Source of the DNA: Nocardioides xinjiangensis
GTDB taxonomy: Bacteria; Actinomycetota; Actinomycetes; Propionibacteriales; Nocardioidaceae
Reading direction: 5' to 3'
Length of the DNA: 64,000 nt
Assembly (NCBI RefSeq): GCF_017916455.1
Contig: NZ_JAFMSY010000001.1
Location: 496,001 to 560,000 of the forward strand
Shown: piece after piece, positions 54,331 to 63,071 of the stretch
Layout of the letters: each line of letters begins with the position of its first letter
Position numbering within the stretch: the stretch's first letter is position 1
Program-made: the position numbers and the translations under genes
Notes under the pieces: model-generated
The model's database searches: none
What the model saw: the letters and a program-made list of their open reading frames with translations, nothing else
What the model was told of the DNA's origin: nothing

Positions 54331-55044
54331 TCAGACGGCGCAGCCGTCGGGGCCGCAGGCCTCGCCGCCGTCGCTGGTCGCGAGCACCTCGATCCTCGGG
54401 TGCGACTCCGACCAGGCGCGCTCCAGCACCTGCGTGAAGACCTCGGTCGGCTGCGCGCCGGAGACGCCGTACCTGTCGTCGACGACGAAGAACGGGACGC
54501 CGCCGGCGCCGTAGGCCTGCGCCTGCGCGGCGTCGGCGTGCACGTCCTGCTCGAACTCGCGGGAGCCGAGCACCTCGTCGAGGCGCGCGGCGTCGAGCCC
54601 GGCTGACAGGCCGACCTCCCGCAGCACGGCGTGGTCGGCGACGTTGCGCGCCTCGGTGAAGTAGGCGTGCAGCAGCGCCTCCTTCACCCGGCCCTGCAGC
54701 TCGTTGCCGCCCTGCTGGTGGGCGAGGTGGATGACCCGGTGGGCGTCGACGGTGTTGAGGTGCAGCGTCTCGGAGAGCCGGTAGACCAGGCCCTCCTCGG
54801 CGGCGACGGCCTCCACACGGTCCTGCATCTGCCGCGCCCCGGCGGGCGACTGGCCGTACTTGCGGGCCAGCATCGCGCTGGTCCGCTCGGTCGGTACGAC
54901 GGGCGCGCCGGGGTCGAGCTGGTAGGAGCGCCAGTGCACCTCCACCTCGTCGGCGTGCGGGAACCGCGCCAGCGCGTTCTCGATGCGGCGCTTGCCGATG
55001 TAGCACCAGGGGCAGACGACGTCGGACCAGATCTCGATCTTCAC
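54331..55044 (-). CDS. FrnE-like DsbA-family oxidoreductase
   Basis: A 237-residue DsbA-fold protein with active site Cys11-Pro-Trp-Cys14 (VVCPWCYIGKRR) and cis-Pro in GAGGVPFFVVDDRYGVSGAQ. The C-terminus carries a second pair, CGPDGC, resembling the accessory CX4C of Deinococcus FrnE. No signal peptide is present, so it acts in the cytosol, probably as a disulfide isomerase or glutathione-S-transferase-like enzyme. The ATG codes directly into the first strand (MKIEIWSDV). Confidence 0.93.
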   Translation of the reverse strand: MKIEIWSDVVCPWCYIGKRRIENALARFPHADEVEVHWRSYQLDPGAPVVPTERTSAMLARKYGQSPAGARQMQDRVEAVAAEEGLVYRLSETLHLNTVDAHRVIHLAHQQGGNELQGRVKEALLHAYFTEARNVADHAVLREVGLSAGLDAARLDEVLGSREFEQDVHADAAQAQAYGAGGVPFFVVDDRYGVSGAQPTEVFTQVLERAWSESHPRIEVLATSDGGEACGPDGCAV

Positions 55045-55099
55045 CTCCGCGCCAACGCCGCTCGTGGCCCGCGTGTTCCCTGCGGCCGCGGGAGCAGGA

Positions 55100-56614
55100 T
55101 CAGGCGCCGGCCTCCTGGCGACGGACCGCGCCGCGGCGAGCGACGTACGTCACCGCGAAGCCGAGCACGAGCGCCAGGAGCACGCCGAGGTTGGCGTAGG
55201 GCCAGTTGCCCTCCCAGTAGGGGCCGGCCGGGTCGTCGACGTAGGTCCCGAGGCCGAGGGGGCCGATGAGGAAGCCCTGCCAGTTGTTCCACGCGGCGTC
55301 GGCGGCGAAGCTGTTGACCACCAGGCCCCAGCCGATGACCGAGGCGCCCACCATCGTGGCGACCGACGTCCAGTCGACGGCTCCGTAGCGGCCGCTGCTG
55401 TCGAAGAGCGCCTCGTCGTCGTAGTCGCGCCGGCGCAGCGCGATGTCGGCGATCATGATGCCCGCCCACGCGGCCAGCGGCACCCCGAGGGTGATCAGGA
55501 AGCTCTGGAAGGGACCGAGGAAGTCCTCGGCGAAGAACACCACCCAGACCGTGCCGAGGGTGAGGATGAGGCCGTCGACGAAGGCAGCCGCCGGCCGCGG
55601 CATCCGCACCCCCAGCGAGAGCAGCGTCAGCCCGGAGGAGTAGATGCCGAGCACCGCCCCGCTCACCAGCGCCAGGATGGCGGCGAGGAGGAACGGCACG
55701 AGGAACCACGTCGGCAGCAGCGTGCCGAGGGTGCCGATCGGGTCGGCGACGATGCCGGCGCTGAGGTCGCTCGACGAGCCCGCGAGCAGCAGGCCGAAGA
55801 CGACCAGCACGGTGGGCGCCACCGCCCCGCCGAAGGTGTTCCAGCCGACGATCGCCGAGCCCCTGGCGTCCCGGTGCTGGTAGCGCGACCAGTCGGCGGC
55901 GATGTTGATCCAGCCCAGGCCGAAGCCGGTCATCACCATCACGAGGGCCCCGACCAGCTGCTGGGCGCTGCCGCCCGGGACGTCCTGCACCGCCGACCAG
56001 TCGATCTCGTCGACGGTGAGCGCGACGTAGACCACGGTGGCGATGCCGGTGATCCAGGTCAGCACCGACTGCATGCGCATGATGACGTGGTAGCCCGCGA
56101 CGCTGGCCGAGACGATGAGCGCCGCCACGACGACGGTGGCCACCACCCGGGTGCTCGTGCCGGACGCCCAGCCGAGCTGGTCGAAGATCGTGGCGGTCGC
56201 CAGCACGGCGAGGATGGCGAGGAAGGTCTCCCAGCCGATCGACACCAGCCACGAGATCACGCCGGGCAGCTTCTGGCCCTGCACGCCGAACGCCGCCCGG
56301 CTCAGGATCATCGTCGGCGCCGACCCGCGCTTGCCCGCGATCGCGATGATCCCGCACAGCGCGAAGGACACCACGACCCCGACCACGGTGACGAGGAGCG
56401 CCTGGACGAAGGAGATGCCGAAGCCCAGCACGAACGAGCCGTAGCTGATGCCGAAGACCGACACGTTGGCCGCGAACCACGGCCAGAACAGGTCGCGCGG
56501 GCGGGCGGTGCGCGCGGACTCCTCGATGATCTCGATGCCCGTGGTCTCCACCCCGAGGCGACGGGTCTGCTCGAGGCCCGACCCGTCCGGGCCGGTGGTC
56601 GCTGTGTGACTCAT
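55100..56614 (-). CDS. NCS1-family purine/cytosine/nucleobase permease
   Basis: A 504-residue transporter with 12 predicted helices. NCS1 features include PRDLFWPWFAANVSVFGISYG after the soluble N-terminus, GWINIAADWSRYQHRDARGS and WAGIMIADIALRRRDY. Substrates of close relatives are cytosine, purines, allantoin or hydantoins; none is indicated by neighbours. The start is taken at ATG 56614 (MSHTATTG), as the 6 extra residues from an upstream ATG add nothing. It follows the ilvC terminator and is probably its own unit. Confidence 0.9.
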   Translation of the reverse strand: MSHTATTGPDGSGLEQTRRLGVETTGIEIIEESARTARPRDLFWPWFAANVSVFGISYGSFVLGFGISFVQALLVTVVGVVVSFALCGIIAIAGKRGSAPTMILSRAAFGVQGQKLPGVISWLVSIGWETFLAILAVLATATIFDQLGWASGTSTRVVATVVVAALIVSASVAGYHVIMRMQSVLTWITGIATVVYVALTVDEIDWSAVQDVPGGSAQQLVGALVMVMTGFGLGWINIAADWSRYQHRDARGSAIVGWNTFGGAVAPTVLVVFGLLLAGSSSDLSAGIVADPIGTLGTLLPTWFLVPFLLAAILALVSGAVLGIYSSGLTLLSLGVRMPRPAAAFVDGLILTLGTVWVVFFAEDFLGPFQSFLITLGVPLAAWAGIMIADIALRRRDYDDEALFDSSGRYGAVDWTSVATMVGASVIGWGLVVNSFAADAAWNNWQGFLIGPLGLGTYVDDPAGPYWEGNWPYANLGVLLALVLGFAVTYVARRGAVRRQEAGA

Positions 56615-56631
56615 GACCGCATCGTCGCGCA

Positions 56632-56663
56632 CCGGGGCCTCGTGGGTCGAGGCAGGGCCCCGG
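56632..56663 (-). other. 8-bp inverted repeat upstream of the NCS1 permease gene
   Basis: CCGGGGCC (56632-56639) and GGCCCCGG (56656-56663) pair perfectly with a 16-nt loop, starting 18 nt upstream of the permease ATG. It may be an operator or part of the ilvC 3' end structure. Confidence 0.4.
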
Positions 56664-56668
56664 ACGCA

Positions 56669-56715
56669 CGTACGGCTCGCCGCCCAGGAGGTCGTCCTGG
56701 CCGGCGCGCCGTACG
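56669..56715 (-). terminator. long hairpin ending the ilvBNC operon
   Basis: Outer arms CGTACGGC (56669-56676) and GCCGTACG (56708-56715) enclose inner arms CCAGGA (56684-56689) and TCCTGG (56695-56700). It lies 20 bp past the ilvC stop. No U-tract follows. Confidence 0.65.
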
Positions 56716-56735
56716 ACGCGGAGGCGGGGCAGCGG

Positions 56736-57764
56736 TCAGCGCGCGGCGGTGCCCTCGACGTAGTCGGAGTCGTGCGACTTCACCCAGGCCATGAGCTTGC
56801 GCAGCTCCCGGCCGGTCTGCTCGATGGGGTGGGTCTCCCCCTTCTTGCGCAGCTCGGCGAACTCGGGCGCGCCGGCGTCCTGGTCGTCGATGAAGCGCTT
56901 GGCGAAGGCGCCGTTGCGGATGTCCTCGAGGACGGCCTGCATGTTCTCCTTCACCTGCGGCGTGATGACGCGGGGGCCGGAGACGTAGTCGCCGTACTCG
57001 GCCGTGTCGGAGACCGACCAGCGCTGCTTGGCGATGCCGCCCTCGTACATGAGGTCGACGATGAGCTTGAGCTCGTGCAGGCACTCGAAGTAGGCGACCT
57101 CGGGCTGGTAGCCGGCCTCGATGAGGGTCTCGAAGCCGTACATGACCAGCTGCGAGGCGCCGCCGCAGAGCACGGCCTGCTCGCCGAACAGGTCGGTCTC
57201 GGTCTCCTCGGCGAACGTGGTCCTGATGCCGCCCGCACGGAGGCCGCCGATGGCCTTGGCGTAGGACAGGGCGACGTCCCAGGCCTTGCCGGACTCGTCC
57301 TTCTCGACGGCGACGAGCACCGGGACGCCGCGGCCGTCGACGTACTCGCGACGCACGAGGTGCCCGGGGCCCTTGGGGGCGACCATGAACACGTCGACGC
57401 CCTCGGGCGGGGTGATGTAGCCGAAGCGGATGTTGAAGCCGTGGCCGAACACCAGCGTGTCGCCGGGCGTGAGCGCCGGGGCGATCTCCTCGGCGTAGAG
57501 CGTGCGCTGGTGCTGGTCGGGGGCGAGGATCACGATGAGGTCGGACTCCTCGGCGGCCTCGCGCGGGGTCAGGACGCGCAGGCCCTCGGCCTCGGCCTTG
57601 TCCCGGCTCCTCGAGCCGGGCTGCAGGCCGATCCGGACGTCGACGCCGGAGTCGCGCAGCGACAGCGCGTGGGCGTGCCCCTGGCTGCCGTAGCCGATCA
57701 CCGCGACGTTCTTGCCCTGGATCAGGCTCAGGTCGGCGTCGTCGTCGTAGAACATCTCAGCCAC
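56736..57764 (-). CDS. ilvC: ketol-acid reductoisomerase
   Basis: A 342-residue class I enzyme, second common step of Ile/Val synthesis. The NADPH motif is [37 protein letters not shown], the metal Asp/Glu in [15 protein letters not shown], and [16 protein letters not shown] are typical. GGAGAG precedes the ATG. A 74-bp spacer with three 12-bp repeats separates it from ilvN, so it is in the ilvBN operon but not coupled. Confidence 0.97.
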   Translation of the reverse strand: MAEMFYDDDADLSLIQGKNVAVIGYGSQGHAHALSLRDSGVDVRIGLQPGSRSRDKAEAEGLRVLTPREAAEESDLIVILAPDQHQRTLYAEEIAPALTPGDTLVFGHGFNIRFGYITPPEGVDVFMVAPKGPGHLVRREYVDGRGVPVLVAVEKDESGKAWDVALSYAKAIGGLRAGGIRTTFAEETETDLFGEQAVLCGGASQLVMYGFETLIEAGYQPEVAYFECLHELKLIVDLMYEGGIAKQRWSVSDTAEYGDYVSGPRVITPQVKENMQAVLEDIRNGAFAKRFIDDQDAGAPEFAELRKKGETHPIEQTGRELRKLMAWVKSHDSDYVEGTAAR

Positions 57765-57800
57765 TGGGGCTCTCCTTCGAATGGTTGGTGGTACGCGTAG

Positions 57801-57836
57801 CAGGTGGGACGGCAGGTGGGACGGCAGGTGGGACGG
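57801..57836 (-). repeat. CAGGTGGGACGG x3 in the ilvN-ilvC spacer
   Basis: Three perfect tandem 12-bp units (57801-57812, 57813-57824, 57825-57836) begin 2 nt after the ilvN stop on the transcribed strand. Copy number could vary by slippage and would change ilvN-ilvC spacing by 12 nt per unit. Confidence 0.9.
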
Positions 57837-57838
57837 GG

Positions 57839-58378
57839 TCAGCCGGCTCGCGGCGGGACGGGCACGGCGACGGGGCGCTGGGTGCGCTCGCTGATGGAGC
57901 GGGAGCCGCGGCCGATCGCGACCATGCCCGACTGCACGAGCTCGCGGATGCCGAACGGCTCGAGCACCCGCAGCAGGTCGGCCAGCTTGTCGGCGTTGCC
58001 GACGGCCTGCACCGTGACCGCGTCGGGCGCGACGTCGACCACCTTGGCGCGGAACAGCTGGACGGCGTCGAGCACCGCACCGCGGGTGGCGGCGTCGGCG
58101 CGGACCTTGACCAGGAGCAGCTCGCGGTTCACCGAGCCGGCGCCGTCGAGCTCGACGATCTTGATGACCTCGACGAGCTTGTTCAGCTGCTTGGTGACCT
58201 GCTCGAGCGGGGACTGGTCGACGTTGACGACGATGGTCATCCGCGACACCTCGGCGTGCTCGGTCGGGCCGACGGCGAGGCTGTCGATGTTGAACCCGCG
58301 GCGCGAGAACAGGCTCGCGATCCGGGCCAGGACGCCGGGCTTGTTCTCCACGAGCACCGACAGGGTGTGCTTGTTCAT
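57839..58378 (-). CDS. ilvN: acetolactate synthase small (regulatory) subunit
   Basis: A 179-residue IlvN/IlvH. The N-terminal ACT domain ([32 protein letters not shown]) binds valine for feedback; the C-terminal ALS_ss_C domain follows ([31 protein letters not shown]). The ATG at 58378 overlaps the ilvB stop (ATGA), keeping subunits in step. Confidence 0.96.
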   Translation of the reverse strand: MNKHTLSVLVENKPGVLARIASLFSRRGFNIDSLAVGPTEHAEVSRMTIVVNVDQSPLEQVTKQLNKLVEVIKIVELDGAGSVNRELLLVKVRADAATRGAVLDAVQLFRAKVVDVAPDAVTVQAVGNADKLADLLRVLEPFGIRELVQSGMVAIGRGSRSISERTQRPVAVPVPPRAG

Positions 58379-60147
58379 GCGCGGACCTCCCAGTCGTCCT
58401 GCACCTCGTCGAACTGGGGCGCCAGGTCGCGGGCGTACTTGATCTCGTCGTTGCTGGTGCCGGCGGCCACCATGGGCCACACCATGGCGTCGCGGTGGAC
58501 GCGGAAGTCGACCACGACCGGCTGGTCGTCGATCGCCATCGCCTTCTCGATCGTGGCGTCGACCTCGTCGGGCGACTCGCAGGCCAGGCCGACGCATCCG
58601 TAGGCGTCGGCGAGCTTCACGAAGTCGGGAATGCGCTTGGAGTGCAGGTCGGTGTTGGAGTAGCGCTCGTTGTAGAACAGCGTCTGCCACTGGCGCACCA
58701 TGCCGAGCGACTCGTTGTTGATGATGGCCACCTTGATCGGGATGTCGTTGATCGCGCAGGTGGCCAGCTCCTGGTTGGTCATCTGGAAGCAGCCGTCGCC
58801 GTCGATGGCCCACACGGTGCTGTCCGGCATGCCGACCTTGGCCCCCATCGCCGCGGGCACCGAGAAGCCCATCGTGCCGAGGCCGCCGGAGTTGATCCAC
58901 GTGCGCGGCTTCTCGTAGCCGACGAAGTGGGCCGCCCACATCTGGTGCTGGCCGACGCCGGCGCAGTAGATGGTCTCCGGCCCGGCGATCGCGCCGAGCC
59001 GCTCGAGGACGTGCTGCGGTGCGAGGGAGCCGTCGGTGGGCGCGTCGTAGCCGAGGGGGTACTTCTGCTTCACGCCGGCCAGGAAGGCCACCCAGGCCTC
59101 GTAGTCCCCGTCGGCGCCCTCGGCCTGCAGCAGCGAGACGAGCTGCGCGATGACCTCCTTGCAGTCGCCGACGATGGGCACGTCGGCGTGGCGGTTCTTG
59201 CCGATCTCCGCCGGGTCGATGTCGGCGTGGACGACGAGGGCGTGGGGGGCGAAGGAGTCGAGGTTGCCCGTCACCCGGTCGTCGAACCGGGCACCGAGGC
59301 TGATGATGAGGTCGCTCTTCTGCAGCCCGGCCACCGCGGCGACCGTGCCGTGCATGCCCGGCATGCCGAGGTGCTGCGGGTGGCTGTCGGGGAACGCACC
59401 GCGCGCCATCAGCGTGGTGACGACCGGGATGCCGGTCAGCGTGGCCAGCTGGGCCAGCTCACGGTGCGCGTGGGCGCGGATGACGCCGCCGCCGACGTAG
59501 AGCACGGGCCGCTTCGCCTCGCGGATGAGGCGCACGGCCTCCTTGATCTGCTTGGCGTGCGGGGTCGTCACCGGCCGGTAGCCCGGCAGGTGCAGCTCGG
59601 TCGGCCACTCGAAGGACGTCTGCGCCTGGAGGGCGGACTTGGCCACGTCGACCAGGACCGGGCCGGGCCGACCGGTCGCGGCGATGTGGAACGCCTCGGC
59701 GATGGTCCGGGGGATCTCGGCGGGGTCGGTGACGAGGAAGTTGTGCTTGGTGATCGGCATGGTGATGCCCCGGATGTCGGCCTCCTGGAACGCGTCCGTG
59801 CCGATCATCGACGCCCCGACCTGCCCCGTGACGGCCACCATCGGGACCGAGTCCATGTGCGCGTCCGCCAGCGGCGTCACGAGGTTCGTCGCCCCCGGGC
59901 CCGAGGTCGCCATGCACACTCCCACCCGGCCCGTGGCGGCGGCGTAGCCCTGCGCGGCGTGACCGGCGCCCTGCTCGTGGCGGACCAGGATGTGCCGGAT
60001 CCGCGTGGAGTCCATCAGGGGGTCGTACGCCGGCAGGATCGCGCCGCCGGGGATGCCGAAGATGTCGGTGACGCCGGCCGCCTCGAGCGAGGTGACCAGG
60101 CTCTGCGCGCCCGTCACCGATCGGCCCTGTCCGCCCTGCTCCGTCAT
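58375..60147 (-). CDS. ilvB: acetolactate synthase large subunit
   Basis: A 590-residue thiamine-diphosphate enzyme, first common step of branched-chain synthesis. Catalytic Glu58 lies in [14 protein letters not shown], the FAD-binding domain contains [10 protein letters not shown], and the ThDP/Mg motif runs from [15 protein letters not shown] to INNESLG. GGAG sits 6 nt before ATG 60147. The 5' leader has an ILV-codon peptide and terminator. It is first in ilvBNC. Confidence 0.97.
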   Translation of the reverse strand: MTEQGGQGRSVTGAQSLVTSLEAAGVTDIFGIPGGAILPAYDPLMDSTRIRHILVRHEQGAGHAAQGYAAATGRVGVCMATSGPGATNLVTPLADAHMDSVPMVAVTGQVGASMIGTDAFQEADIRGITMPITKHNFLVTDPAEIPRTIAEAFHIAATGRPGPVLVDVAKSALQAQTSFEWPTELHLPGYRPVTTPHAKQIKEAVRLIREAKRPVLYVGGGVIRAHAHRELAQLATLTGIPVVTTLMARGAFPDSHPQHLGMPGMHGTVAAVAGLQKSDLIISLGARFDDRVTGNLDSFAPHALVVHADIDPAEIGKNRHADVPIVGDCKEVIAQLVSLLQAEGADGDYEAWVAFLAGVKQKYPLGYDAPTDGSLAPQHVLERLGAIAGPETIYCAGVGQHQMWAAHFVGYEKPRTWINSGGLGTMGFSVPAAMGAKVGMPDSTVWAIDGDGCFQMTNQELATCAINDIPIKVAIINNESLGMVRQWQTLFYNERYSNTDLHSKRIPDFVKLADAYGCVGLACESPDEVDATIEKAMAIDDQPVVVDFRVHRDAMVWPMVAAGTSNDEIKYARDLAPQFDEVQDDWEVRA

Positions 60148-60180
60148 GTCTGTCTCCGGTCCTGTCGTGCTGTGCCCAAC

Positions 60181-60240
60181 AAAAAACCCCCCGGCCCGGT
60201 GGGCGACGAGGGGTGACGCGCGTGCATCCGGCCTGGGGGG
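60181..60240 (-). terminator. attenuator terminator in the ilvB leader
   Basis: On the minus strand CCCCCCAGGCCGG (from 60240) can pair with CCGGGCCGGGGGG (to 60187), with two bulges and a loop of about 28 nt, followed by six T (60186-60181). An alternative pairing of GACGCG near the leader-peptide end with a downstream CGCGTC could act as antiterminator; that is inference. Confidence 0.7.
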
Positions 60241-60242
60241 CC

Positions 60243-60284
60243 TCAGCTCACGCGTCGCGTGCGTACGAGGATCTCGGTGCGCAT
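60243..60284 (-). CDS. ilvB leader peptide ([13 protein letters not shown])
   Basis: A 13-residue ORF, ATG 60284 to TGA 60243, with consecutive Ile, Leu and Val codons at positions 5-7. Leader peptides with Ile-Leu-Val runs before ilvB are known in actinobacteria. The stop codon abuts the first arm of the terminator stem, so ribosome position can control folding. No Shine-Dalgarno is visible. Confidence 0.82.
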   Translation of the reverse strand: MRTEILVRTRRVS

Positions 60285-60393
60285 GGGACAACCGTCGTCG
60301 CCGGGGCGGTCCGGCGTCAAGCAAGTGTGCCAGTCGTCCCAGCATTCGGACGGCGGTCTCGGAATGTGGCCTCTTCGCTGCGCCCGTTCACGC

Positions 60394-61092
60394 TCAGGAG
60401 CGGTCGAGCGGCGTGCAGATGCACGACCGGTTGCCGTCGGCGTCCGCCACGACCCAGAACGACGGCGCCTCGGCGTCGCTGACCAGCCGGCCGCCCGCGG
60501 CGAGGACGGCGGCGAGCCGGCGTTCGCCCTCGTCGTGGGGCACCCACACGTCGAGGTGCCAGCGCTGCTCGTGGTCGTCGGGCGGCAGCGGGGAGCCGGC
60601 GTCCTCGGGGTCTGCCGGCTCCTGGAACCAGATCGTCGGCACCTGCCCGCTCGGGTCGACGGGCTCGCCGTCCTTCACCTCCGCGCCGAGCAGGGCGGCG
60701 TAGAACGGGGCGAGCCGCGAACCGTCGGGCGTGTCGAGGCCGGCCTCGAGCTGGGTGAGCCCCGCCGTGTCGGCCACGGCCCCGAGCCCGGCGGCGATCC
60801 CGCTGATCCGCCGCGCCAGGTCGACGTCGCGACTCGTGATGCCGCCGACGTCGTGGCTGCGCAGGGTCACGATGACCTCGGAGTAGGTGAGCGAGACGTC
60901 GGGGTGGTGGTCGGCCTCCTCCGCCGCCGCGCCGACCCGGTCGACCAGCTCGAGGCCGGTCGCGAAGTCCCCGGTGCGGAAGCGGGCCTTGAGCCGGTCG
61001 ACGAGCTTGCGCCAGTCGGCAAGGCCGGCGGCGAGCAGGTCGTCGTGGCTGAGTCGGGCTCTCGGGTCGGACGCGGCGTCGCTCTGGCTCAT
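60394..61092 (-). CDS. 4a-hydroxytetrahydrobiopterin dehydratase-like domain fused to a VOC (glyoxalase-like) domain
   Basis: A 232-residue fusion. Residues about 12-105 form a pterin-4a-carbinolamine dehydratase with the motif EADHHPDVSLTYSEV and catalytic-type His62, His63 and His80 (RSHDVGG). Residues about 110-232 resemble a glyoxalase-like/VOC domain (TIWFQEPADPED, RWHLDVWVPHDEG). No aromatic amino acid hydroxylase is in the window. Actinobacterial proteins of this make-up are known, but the role of the second domain is not. Start ATG 61092. Confidence 0.88.
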   Translation of the reverse strand: MSQSDAASDPRARLSHDDLLAAGLADWRKLVDRLKARFRTGDFATGLELVDRVGAAAEEADHHPDVSLTYSEVIVTLRSHDVGGITSRDVDLARRISGIAAGLGAVADTAGLTQLEAGLDTPDGSRLAPFYAALLGAEVKDGEPVDPSGQVPTIWFQEPADPEDAGSPLPPDDHEQRWHLDVWVPHDEGERRLAAVLAAGGRLVSDAEAPSFWVVADADGNRSCICTPLDRS

Positions 61093-61142
61093 GCCGTGAC
61101 CCTGCCACTGACCACCGGCGTCGGCCAGCCCTGTGCGCTGGC

Positions 61143-62159
61143 TCAGGCCAGGTTCTGGACGACCTGCCGGGTGTCGCCGTCGACGACGACGCGGGCCAGC
61201 GCGCCGTTGACCAGCGGCAGGTGCGGCGGGACGTGCCCGATCTCGAGGTCCCACACGATCGGCAGGTCCAGCCGGCCGAGCGCGTCGAGGACGGCCTCGC
61301 GCTGGGTGAGCTCGGGATGGTCCGGGGCGCTCGTGCGCCCGACGAGGACCGCCGCCGCGCGGTCGAACCAGCCCGCGAGGCGCATCCCGTGCAGATAACG
61401 GCAGATGTCCACCGCGTGGTCCTCGCAGGCCTCGACGTAGACGATCGTGGGCTCCTCGAGCCGCTCCGCCCACGCGCGCACGTCGCCGTAGGGCGTGCCG
61501 GCGAGGTGGCCGACGGTCTCGATGCAGCCGCCGATCAGGCGCCCGCTGACGTCCAGGCGGCCGCCGCCGTGCACCTCCCAGGCACCGTGGCCGACGGAGG
61601 TCCACTCGGTCGCCCGGGGGTCCTGCTCGAACCGCACCCAGTCGGCCACCAGGCCGGAGTCGCGCTGGACGAAGGGACCCGGTCCCCCGGCGAGGTCGAG
61701 CCAGTGCAGCAGGCCGCCGGGGACGGCGTACGGCGTGTCGGCGAGGTTGTCCCCGTGCAGGGTGGCCCAGCCGAGGCGGGTGGTCACCGGCACCAGGAGG
61801 GTCGAGATGTCCGAGAAGCCCACCAGCCAGGTCGGCTCGGCGCCGGCCAGGAGGTCCCAGTCGATGAGGTCGACGAGGTCGATGGCGGTCTCCCCGCCCC
61901 ACGGCGGCACGACGCACCGGATGTCGGGGTCGGCCAGCATCCGGGTCAGCTCGGCGGCGCGCTGGTGCGCCGGCGCCGACGTCAGGCCCGCACGGCCCAT
62001 GCACTCCCCCACCACGACGTCGTACCCGCGGCCTCGCAGCCACTCGACGCAGAAGTCGATGCGGGCGGCCGCGGCCCCAACCACGCCGGCCGACGGCGAG
62101 GTCACACCGATCCGGTCGCCGGGCCGGAGTGGTCGCGGGAAGCGCAGCGGCGAGCTCAT
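61143..62159 (-). CDS. S66-family serine peptidase (LD-carboxypeptidase / MccF-like)
   Basis: A 338-residue peptidase. N-terminal RPGDRIGVTSPSAGV is the family start; the nucleophile Ser116 lies in WLVGFSDIST, the Glu in IVYVEACEDH and the His (about 309) in LEIGHVPPHLPLVNG. Members cleave LD-peptide bonds in murein recycling or inactivate microcin-C-like nucleotide antibiotics (MccF). The sequence here does not decide between these roles. CAGACT lies 6 nt before the ATG, fitting a leaderless start. It is divergent from the DUF6973-like gene by 25 bp. Confidence 0.9.
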   Translation of the reverse strand: MSSPLRFPRPLRPGDRIGVTSPSAGVVGAAAARIDFCVEWLRGRGYDVVVGECMGRAGLTSAPAHQRAAELTRMLADPDIRCVVPPWGGETAIDLVDLIDWDLLAGAEPTWLVGFSDISTLLVPVTTRLGWATLHGDNLADTPYAVPGGLLHWLDLAGGPGPFVQRDSGLVADWVRFEQDPRATEWTSVGHGAWEVHGGGRLDVSGRLIGGCIETVGHLAGTPYGDVRAWAERLEEPTIVYVEACEDHAVDICRYLHGMRLAGWFDRAAAVLVGRTSAPDHPELTQREAVLDALGRLDLPIVWDLEIGHVPPHLPLVNGALARVVVDGDTRQVVQNLA

Positions 62160-62184
62160 GCGAGGAGTCTGTCACTGTGTGTCC

Positions 62185-62631
62185 ATGGGATTCGGCGACG
62201 TGCTCCAGCAGGCCATCCACGCCGGCACCGGCGTGCCGCGACTGTGGGTCGCGGCCACGAGGGCCGGTCTCGGCCCCTCGGCCGCCGCGGAGGTGCTTCG
62301 TCTGTCCCAGGCCGCGCTGCAGGCCGCCGCGGCGCACGGTCGCGGCGTGCCGGGGCGCACCAACGCGATGCGCCACTTCTTGTGGCAGGCGGCGCTCACC
62401 GCGCGCTTCGGGGCGGACGTCGCCGGGTCGATCGCCGCCGCGCAGGAGGCGGGCACGCCGAACCGCCGCGACTCGCGCGTCGACGAGCACAACAACGCCG
62501 CCGGCCGGGCCCACGGCGCCGCCCACGCCGCCGACCTCGCGGACCTCTCGCCGCGGGCGGCGATGGCCAGGCTGGTGCCGGTCGCGCTGGCGAAGTGGGA
62601 GTCCGGCGAGCTGGTGTGGGTGCGCCGCTGA
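62185..62631 (+). CDS. DUF6973-like hypothetical protein
   Basis: A 148-residue helical protein. The conserved core is RTNAMRHFLWQAALTARFG with a His, followed by SRVDEHNNAAGRAHG, matching the H...W and D-x-H-N-N-x-x-G-R pattern I associate with DUF6973. These His, Asp and Asn could bind metal. There is no signal peptide or membrane segment. Function is unknown; it shares a 25-bp divergent promoter gap with the S66 peptidase. Confidence 0.75.
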   Translation: MGFGDVLQQAIHAGTGVPRLWVAATRAGLGPSAAAEVLRLSQAALQAAAAHGRGVPGRTNAMRHFLWQAALTARFGADVAGSIAAAQEAGTPNRRDSRVDEHNNAAGRAHGAAHAADLADLSPRAAMARLVPVALAKWESGELVWVRR

Positions 62632-62656
62632 CCGTGGCGGGGTGCGTCGCGGCCGG

Positions 62657-63070
62657 CTAGGGAAGGACGGACCGGCCGATCTCGCCCGGGTTGTGGGCCA
62701 CTTCCCACCGGAAGCCGTCGGGGTCGGCGAAGTAGCCGGTGTAGCCGCCCCACTCCCGCTCGACCGCCTCGCTGACGTGGCTCGCCCCGGCCGCGCGCGC
62801 CTGCTCGAGGACGGTGTCGACCCCCTGGGCGGTGGCGACGTTGTGGGCGAGGGTGACCGGCGGCACGCCGCGGGTGGGCCGCTGCCCGACCTCGGCGACG
62901 AAGCCGGCCTCGACCCAGAAGCTGAGCACGACCTTGTCGGCCACCCGGAACATCAGGACCTCGCCGGGCACGTCGACCTCGGCCTCCCAGCCCAGCCCGC
63001 CGACGTAGAACCGGCGGGTGGCCTCGAGGTCGGTGACCACGAGGGTGATGAAGCTGACGCGCTGGTCCAC
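62657..63070 (-). CDS. VOC-family protein (glyoxalase/bleomycin-resistance fold)
   Basis: A 137-residue two-module VOC protein. FITLVVTDLEATRRFYVGGLGW opens the first beta-alpha-beta-beta-beta unit and YTGYFADPDGFRWEVAHNP closes the second, with the usual Glu metal ligand position. Such proteins range from glyoxalases to dioxygenases and drug-binding proteins. It lies 1 bp downstream of the GNAT gene stop, so the two are cotranscribed. Confidence 0.92.
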   Translation of the reverse strand: MDQRVSFITLVVTDLEATRRFYVGGLGWEAEVDVPGEVLMFRVADKVVLSFWVEAGFVAEVGQRPTRGVPPVTLAHNVATAQGVDTVLEQARAAGASHVSEAVEREWGGYTGYFADPDGFRWEVAHNPGEIGRSVLP

Positions 63071-63071
63071 G

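Noticed and set aside
60148..60393. T-box riboswitch before ilvB
   Set aside because: A leader peptide with Ile-Leu-Val codons and a terminator account for the region; no T-box core sequence was recognised.
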